A stretch of 64,000 bases of DNA from Augochlora pura (taxonomy: Eukaryota > Arthropoda > Insecta > Hymenoptera > Halictidae): NCBI RefSeq assembly GCF_028453695.1, contig NC_135778.1, positions 3,606,166-3,670,165 on the forward strand, read 5' to 3'. Both the position numbers and the translations under genes were made by a program. Positions 58,497 through 64,000 of this stretch are shown here, in pieces. Every line of letters begins with the position of its first letter. The stretch's first letter is position 1. A model generated the notes under the pieces. That model was not told the origin of the DNA. It was given only the letters and a program-made list of their open reading frames with translations, and did not search any database.

Positions 58497-59489
58497 AAAT
58501 GATCCGGAGAAGTGTCCGTCAACGATTAAGATTCATCATAGGAGCAAAATTTTTCTAAGATCCAACTTCTACGATCCTTTCTTCTGAATTTTATGTACAC
58601 ACGACATCTGACCTATCTTAATAAGTTTAACTTATTAAGCTTATAAAACTAGAAATAAACAGTAGATAATTATTATTTCCCACAAAGATCCACAGTCTAT
58701 AAAAATTTCTATTCGCAAGATTCGATGCTCTTCGCGTGAAATACGTAATTCACGGATTTCACAATCTATAGAACGTGAAAAATCCAACAAGATTCACCAA
58801 AGTAATCTGTGATAAATGAATTAATCCTGTTAGTCGGAAGTTCGGCGATCTCGAAGGAACCAAACCAAGCCCGACCAAACGCGAGAAGATAGCCGGGGAG
58901 AGGAAAAACGATAGAAAGAGGACGATCTCGAGCGTCTTCGTTTGCCGGTGATCGCGGAGAGGATTGTTCTCGCGGTGGGATCGATACCGATCCCGTGGGA
59001 GGCGTAGACGATTGCGAGAGAGCTGGCACGGAGATCGCGAGCTTCGATTCCGCACGGCGCCTAGACGGGCCGATAACGCCGTCTGAAAAGCCGGGCCCCG
59101 ACTATGGCGGCATTGTGACACGCGTGGTCCTCGATATCGAGCGAGGAAAGCCGGATTATCGAGCACCGAGCGCGGGTTTGCCGTGCTGGCCGTGCGGCGC
59201 GGCTGCTGGTGGTTGCGTGGAACGCGGCAAAAACCTAATAGCATCCTGTTTTGTTTAGTACGTATAGTTCTCGTTTTACGCGGCGGTGAGGGAAGAGAGG
59301 CAGCAGGCTCTCTGCGGCCTCTTCTACGCCGGGCTTCTTCCTCTCGCTCGAAGAATCCCCGACAAAGGAGGCCGCCGCAAGCTTTCGGAGCATGCCTCCA
59401 GGACTTCGCCGGGCAATGTTTCCTTCGGGGCCCCAGATATATTGTCATAACGAAGAGGCTGGGTCGGGCTACGACATACTCTCTCATTT

Positions 59490-60340
59490 TCTTTTTTCCT
59501 CCGTCTTTCTTCGCTTCCTCGCTCCGTCTGCCCCGGCCTCCGAGTCTCCTCTGACTCTTCTTCGCCGAGGCCTCTGTCTTTCCGTCGCTTCCTTCTGTCT
59601 TTCTCCCCCTTTCCTCTGTCTTTCTCCCCCTTTTCCTCTGTCCTTCTCTCCCTATCCTTCCCGTCTCTTTTCATCGCTTTCTTCTCCGTCTTCTCTCGCT
59701 TTCCTTCCCGTCTCTCTTCATCGCTTTCTTCTCCGTCTTCTCTCGCTTTTTTCTTCGGCTCTTCATCGCTTTCTTCTCCCTCTTTCTCTCGCCTTTGTCT
59801 CCGTCAATTTCTTCTCCGCCTCTCCGTCAATTTCTTCTCCGCCTCTCCGTCAATTTCTTCTCCGCCTCTCCGTCAATTTCATCTCCGTCTCTCCATCGCT
59901 TTCTTCTCCGTCTTCCTCTCACCTTCGTCCCCATCTCTCTCTCTCACCTACGTCTCCATCTCTCTCTCCCTTTCTCTCCCTCGCTATAGCTTTCTTCTCC
60001 GCCTCTCCGTCAATTTCATCTCCATCTCTCCGTCGCTTTCTTCCCCGTCTCTCAATCGCTTTCGTCTCCGTCTCTCCGTCGATTTCTTCTCCGTCTCTCA
60101 ATCGCTTTCGTCTCCGTCTCTCCGTCGATTTCTTCTCCGTCTTCCTCTCACCTTCGTCCCCATCTTCCTCTCACCTTCGTCCCTATCTCTCTCTCACCTT
60201 CGTCTCCATCTCTATCTCACCTCCGTCTCCATCTCTCTCCCCCTTTCTCTCCCTCGCTCTAGCTTTCTTCTCCGCCTTCCTCTCGCCTCCACCTCCGCCT
60301 CTCCCTCCGCTTTCCTCTGCCTTCTCCTCCACGGGCATCG
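59490..60340. repeat. CT-rich minisatellite tract
   Basis: About 850 bases, nearly all C and T on the plus strand. It contains direct repeats such as TCAATTTCTTCTCCGCCTCTCCG (23 bp, about four copies at 59810-59880) and TCTCAATCGCTTTCGTCTCC units at 60050-60125. The 441-codon Ser/Pro/Leu-rich frame through it is not a gene. Confidence 0.88.
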
Positions 60341-61211
60341 CCCACTCTGTCCCGTCTCAAACTCGCTCCTCTCATTATGTGCGAACCATTATTCCTTCCT
60401 CTCCTCGCTCCTCTTTTTTCTTTTCCTTCCGCTCGTCCTCTCCTCGGGATGCGACAGACCTGCGGTTGCATAGTTTTGTACCACGGTTATGTTTACAATG
60501 GCGATCTCCCGGTCTCCCGGTCTCCCGGTCTTCCTGGTCAGCCCCGTTCGCTCTCGTTCCTCGCGTCGCGGATCGATCGAGCCGGGCCTTCGATCCTCCG
60601 GGATCTGGATCGAAGGTCCCGGTTACGTTGATCACAATTTGCTCGCGAATTTTTATGCAAATTGAAAACCGTCAATTTGGAGACAGCTATGCGAGCCGTG
60701 GTTTTATGTTGTCGTAATTTTGCAGGTGAAAATTGTAGATCAGTGTTTTTTGCGTGGCGTGTAAAGTCTGATTATGATTTTTGTTTATTCATGGAAGAAC
60801 GTTGGCATGACTGGGATACTAGTCAGCTAGCATGACTGGGATACTATTATTTAGAACAAAATAGCAAAAGCACTGAATGACTTATCTAATTCTAGCTTGG
60901 AACATTTGGATGATCAATTCTTCTATTATAATGATACACTGAGTTTTCTTCTATATCATTTACTGTGGACCTATATTCGTACCTCTTGTATGTACTTACT
61001 ATGTACTTACTATGTACTTATTGTGTACTTGCAATAAAAATGTCACCCGTTCAATTATTTATGATACCTGTACTACGATAGCATCTACGTAGTCGTACTT
61101 CATCGATAACGCAAGGACCGTTTTGTCATACGACTTTCTGCCGTCCACTTGACAGATCGTTCCTTGCTAAATCACAGGTGTACTGTACAAGTTCGACGTA
61201 ACGTTTCGCTC

Positions 61212-61219
61212 TATAAATA
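61212..61219 (+). promoter_or_regulatory. isolated TATA box candidate
   Basis: TATAAATA in a good context (CTCTATAAATAGAAC). No coding exon that I can recognise follows within 1 kb, so its role is unknown. Confidence 0.2.
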
Positions 61220-63549
61220 GAACTTGGAAGGCACGATACGACGGTTCGAGCGTTTTTCGATGCTCTGGTCACCGTGTAAAATCATTTGTCCAACAACGAG
61301 CTTCTAAGTAAATACAGAGCTGATCCCACATCGATTATCTAATTTCGATTGTTTTGCCATCTGGTCGAGGGTTGATCGCATCCCTTCGTCGCTGACGCGA
61401 ATCGACGGCGCTACCGTTGGCGCCTCCGACACAGCGAACACGGCGGATCGTCGAACCCGGAAGCGAGAGCAGAGCCAGAACACTCCCTGGTGTAGACACC
61501 CATCGAACAATGTTCAGATGCTGGTCATTATCAGCCACGCGTGTCTGAAATTAAATGATGCTTGACCTCTATTGCGCTGCCATTTCTTTTTTTCGCGACT
61601 CGCGCGGTGAGTCAGTGGACCCTTTATTGCCGTTAATTGCTTGTCATTAGGAGAGCTGGAAACAGGTTCGACGCGCCAGTGTCGACGAAACGCTGTCACG
61701 TAATTGGGTCGATCGGAACGCGAGCATTCGACGTTTCGTGTCGCGATCGCTAGTCTTCGAGAGGACTTTCCGTTAAAATCGCCGATAATTTCGCCGAGAG
61801 CGAAACCAAAGGGACAGCGAAACCCGTCGTCGACTCTGAAATATACTCTGAAATATGAGGATATACCTTTTACGGCCAGTGGCGACAATTGCGCGAGATT
61901 TCATAGAATAAATGAAAAACGATTCGATGCGTTCGCGTGTGCGATGCGAGATGGTAGAAAGGTTCGAAGGAACAACTTTGCTTTTTAGTTTCTGAATCTT
62001 GCAGTTGATGATACTGTTACGGCGGTTGATCATGTGGAGTCGCCGTAATGAAGGAATACTTCATAGTGAACAACCCCTAAGGAAATAGAAGAAGTTCGGA
62101 GGACGTATATAAATAATAATAGATCCAGATATAGTTAATTGTTACTGTGTTATTAGTTATTGTTAATTGTGAACAAATAAAGATTATACGGGATGCCGCG
62201 ACGGACGATGAGACCGCGCAACAATACTATTTTTATTTAGTATAAAAATCCACGGTCCGGTAAGAATTCTCAGACAATGTTGTTAATTTATTGCAAGTAC
62301 AATATAACAAGTAAGGGTATCGAATGATCTACAAAAATCGTGCACATTTCTTAACGGCTTACCGCCGCCGATCAAACGACCGGTTTCACGATTTCACAAT
62401 TATTAAAGTCGTAGGAGCCGCTTCCATTAAAAATCATCGACTGTGTCTCTTTATTCCCACGCGGACATTTCTAAAAATTAAACAAACTCAATCCTGTAAT
62501 TTTTTCACCGAGGCGATACTCGTTCGGTCGATTTTAGCGCTGGATAGTTTCGGCGTTAAGCGATACTTTCCTTCGAAATTCCCGTGAAATCGTTGAACGC
62601 GTCGCCGCAACCGGTAGATCCGGCCTAACCGCGGCCGCGCTTTCCGCGAACGCGGGGCGAAAACGGTTTTCCCCGGTTAATCAGCGGGACGCGTCGATTA
62701 GGCTAAGTGGTTACATTCTAATTAACGCAGTAAATACGTGATAATAAGACACGGGCCGATAACATTATCATAAACGACGGCGCTATCTCAGCCGCCGCGG
62801 GCTACGAACGCCGTGGAACGACCACGGCGGATACCGGTCGTCGTCACCCGTCGTCCCCCCACCCCTCCGGTGCAACAAGAACAATCTCTCTGCGCACCCC
62901 TCTCGCAGAAACGTCTCGCGCGGCGCGGCGCGACAGGGGTGGGGGGACGACGACGACGACGACGTTAACTGTCGGATTTCGATGAAGACCATAAAACTTG
63001 TTCTGCGTCGAACCCGTTTCGCACACCCTCGGCCGAGAATCCATTAAGGCGTACGCGGCGGCACGTCACGTCACGCGACGCCACACGTCGCCCCGGCCCG
63101 ATTTGTAATTCTCTTTGGTCGGCGCGCCTTTGCCGACCGGGATCCCGGTTCGCCTAACGACGGACCGCGGGTTCTCGTTCGCCGCGCGCGCAAAAAAAGA
63201 TTCGCGAATATTGCTCCGAACCCGGGCCCGGGGGTCCCCCCTCCCGTGTCCTCGGATTTTTCACGGCCGCGGATGGGTCGCGTCGCGCGCAACTCGCGGC
63301 TGTTCTGCGCCCCGTTTTTTCGCCGTTTTTTCTGCCGGCGGTAAGTCGCGATCGTCGACGATCGGCGCTGATATGCTGAGGCATTGCTTTCGAAGAGAAA
63401 GCGATGGCGATAGGTGGATTTTATTCGTTTATGGCGAAGCGAGTGCGGAATGGAGCAAACGTTTCAAGAATTTAAGATATTGTTATGTTTAATTTGTTGG
63501 ATGGATTTCATTTGTTTCAGGAGGAAAATAGCCGATTTGAATAAAATAA

Positions 63550-63811
63550 TTTATTACATAGTCTAGTAATTAATTTCTATCGTATTTCTATTCTTACGTA
63601 TCACAGTGGATAGTTTGTTAATTTAAATATTATCTAAAGACTTACAAACGTATTCCTTAAATTTTCGTTACAGACTCAAATAAAAGAGTGTTAAATATAA
63701 ATAAATGCAATTAACACTATATATAACTGTACCAAAAAATATTATATAATAAGAAAAATTAGTTATGAAAAATTTCATTCGCGTAAAATCCAGCCGTGCC
63801 TAAGAGGTTAA
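63550..63811 (+). mobile_element. TTAA MITE, family D (copy D3), 5' truncated
   Basis: The right part matches D2: GAAAAATTTCATTCGC, then AGCCGTGCCTAAGAGGTTAA. The left end (TTAACCTCTTAGGCAC) is not found, so the start given is approximate. The right TTAA, 63808-63811, is shared with the next element. Confidence 0.6.
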
Positions 63812-64000
63812 CTCTTTGCTCTCGAGTGGCACCACTAAAATTATTCTATTTCTTTCCAAAATAATTTTTCTAACAATAACGTTCAGATTTAAAAAATTGT
63901 CAAGCAGTAAAACTGTTGGCAGGAGTCACAAGAATAAATTTTGTATGCATAAACATATATTTCGTTAAATAGAATGGAAATACCACGAGCCGGAAAAATT
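63808..64000 (+). mobile_element. TTAA MITE, family A (copy A12), cut by window end
   Basis: TTAACTCTTTGCTCTCGAG, then GTGGCACCACTAAAATTATT, a shortened palindrome. The interior AGCAGTAAAACTGTTG and ATGCATAAACATATATTTCG match other A copies. The right end lies beyond the window. Confidence 0.75.

Larger units (their letters stand above)
58497..63549. other. non-coding, mixed
   Basis: CpG-rich at 58850-59480 and 62580-63400, with a large CT-rich tract between (separate entry). AT-rich at 60650-61080, with short direct repeats (CATGACTGGGATACTA at 60808 and 60833; TATGTACTTACT at 60988 onward). Frames of up to 441 codons come from biased tracts. I find no exon with a recognisable domain. Confidence 0.4.

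Noticed and set aside
58254..58587. Repeat-containing frames with PVPVTGGPHGVTAKF-like units
   Set aside because: The repeated peptides come from the 43-bp minisatellite in a MITE, and all three frames are open because 43 is not a multiple of three.
58759..59487. Minus-strand frame of 242 codons
   Set aside because: Arg/Ser/Pro-rich with no domain; it borders the CT-rich tract and looks compositional.
59392..60717. Plus-strand frame of 441 codons, the longest in the window
   Set aside because: It is rich in Ser, Pro and Leu only because it crosses a CT-rich minisatellite tract. It has no domain, and comparable frames run through the same tract in other readings.
1..64000. CRISPR arrays, tRNA or rRNA genes
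   Set aside because: The tandem repeats have no unique spacers and the genome is eukaryotic. I found no T-loop plus acceptor pairing of a tRNA by eye, though a covariance search would be decisive.

Overview
This is a eukaryotic, almost certainly insect, genomic window. The one complete gene is an intron-containing MAT1 (CDK-activating kinase / TFIIH subunit). A second recognisable coding piece is a single exon of a Dpr-type immunoglobulin adhesion gene, a family typical of insects. Three mariner-class relics are present. The many GA/CT microsatellites, CpG-rich blocks and piggyBac-type TTAA repeats would suit a bee or another hymenopteran, but the sequence does not prove the order. There are no bacterial-style operons, no CRISPR arrays and no tRNA that I can see. 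About 98% of the window is non-coding.

Layout. From 1 to 27.8 kb lies intergenic or intronic DNA dense in short TTAA-flanked elements (MITE-like). It also holds three mariner-class relics (11.3, 13.0 and 15.4 kb), a twin hairpin (16.74-17.12 kb), a decayed satellite (3.8-5.3 kb) and the Dpr exon on the minus strand (22.09-22.26 kb). From 27.8 to 45.5 kb I find no TTAA element. This zone is CpG-rich and microsatellite-rich. It contains MAT1 on the plus strand (34.60-35.64 kb), a signal-peptide first exon on the plus strand (38.73-38.81 kb, possibly Wnt-like) and a possible signal-peptide exon on the minus strand (30.8 kb) that could belong with the Dpr exon. From 45.5 to 64 kb TTAA elements resume, with a nested cluster at 56.2-57.0 kb, one assembly gap (49778-49877), a mariner-class relic (53.5 kb), a 43-bp minisatellite (58.2-58.5 kb) and two large CT-rich tracts.

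The main result concerns the TTAA elements. I count about 34 copies in roughly 15 families. They share one design: a TTAA target site, a terminal CCCTTTGC-like or CACRTT-like repeat, and then, inside one end only, a short palindrome of about 10-21 bp whose sequence differs from family to family. Several copies sit end to end sharing one TTAA, or are inserted at TTAA sites inside other copies, so the order of insertion can be read. The genes do not form a pathway with one another: MAT1 is a housekeeping gene, and the Dpr and signal-peptide exons are fragments of larger genes that extend through or beyond the window.
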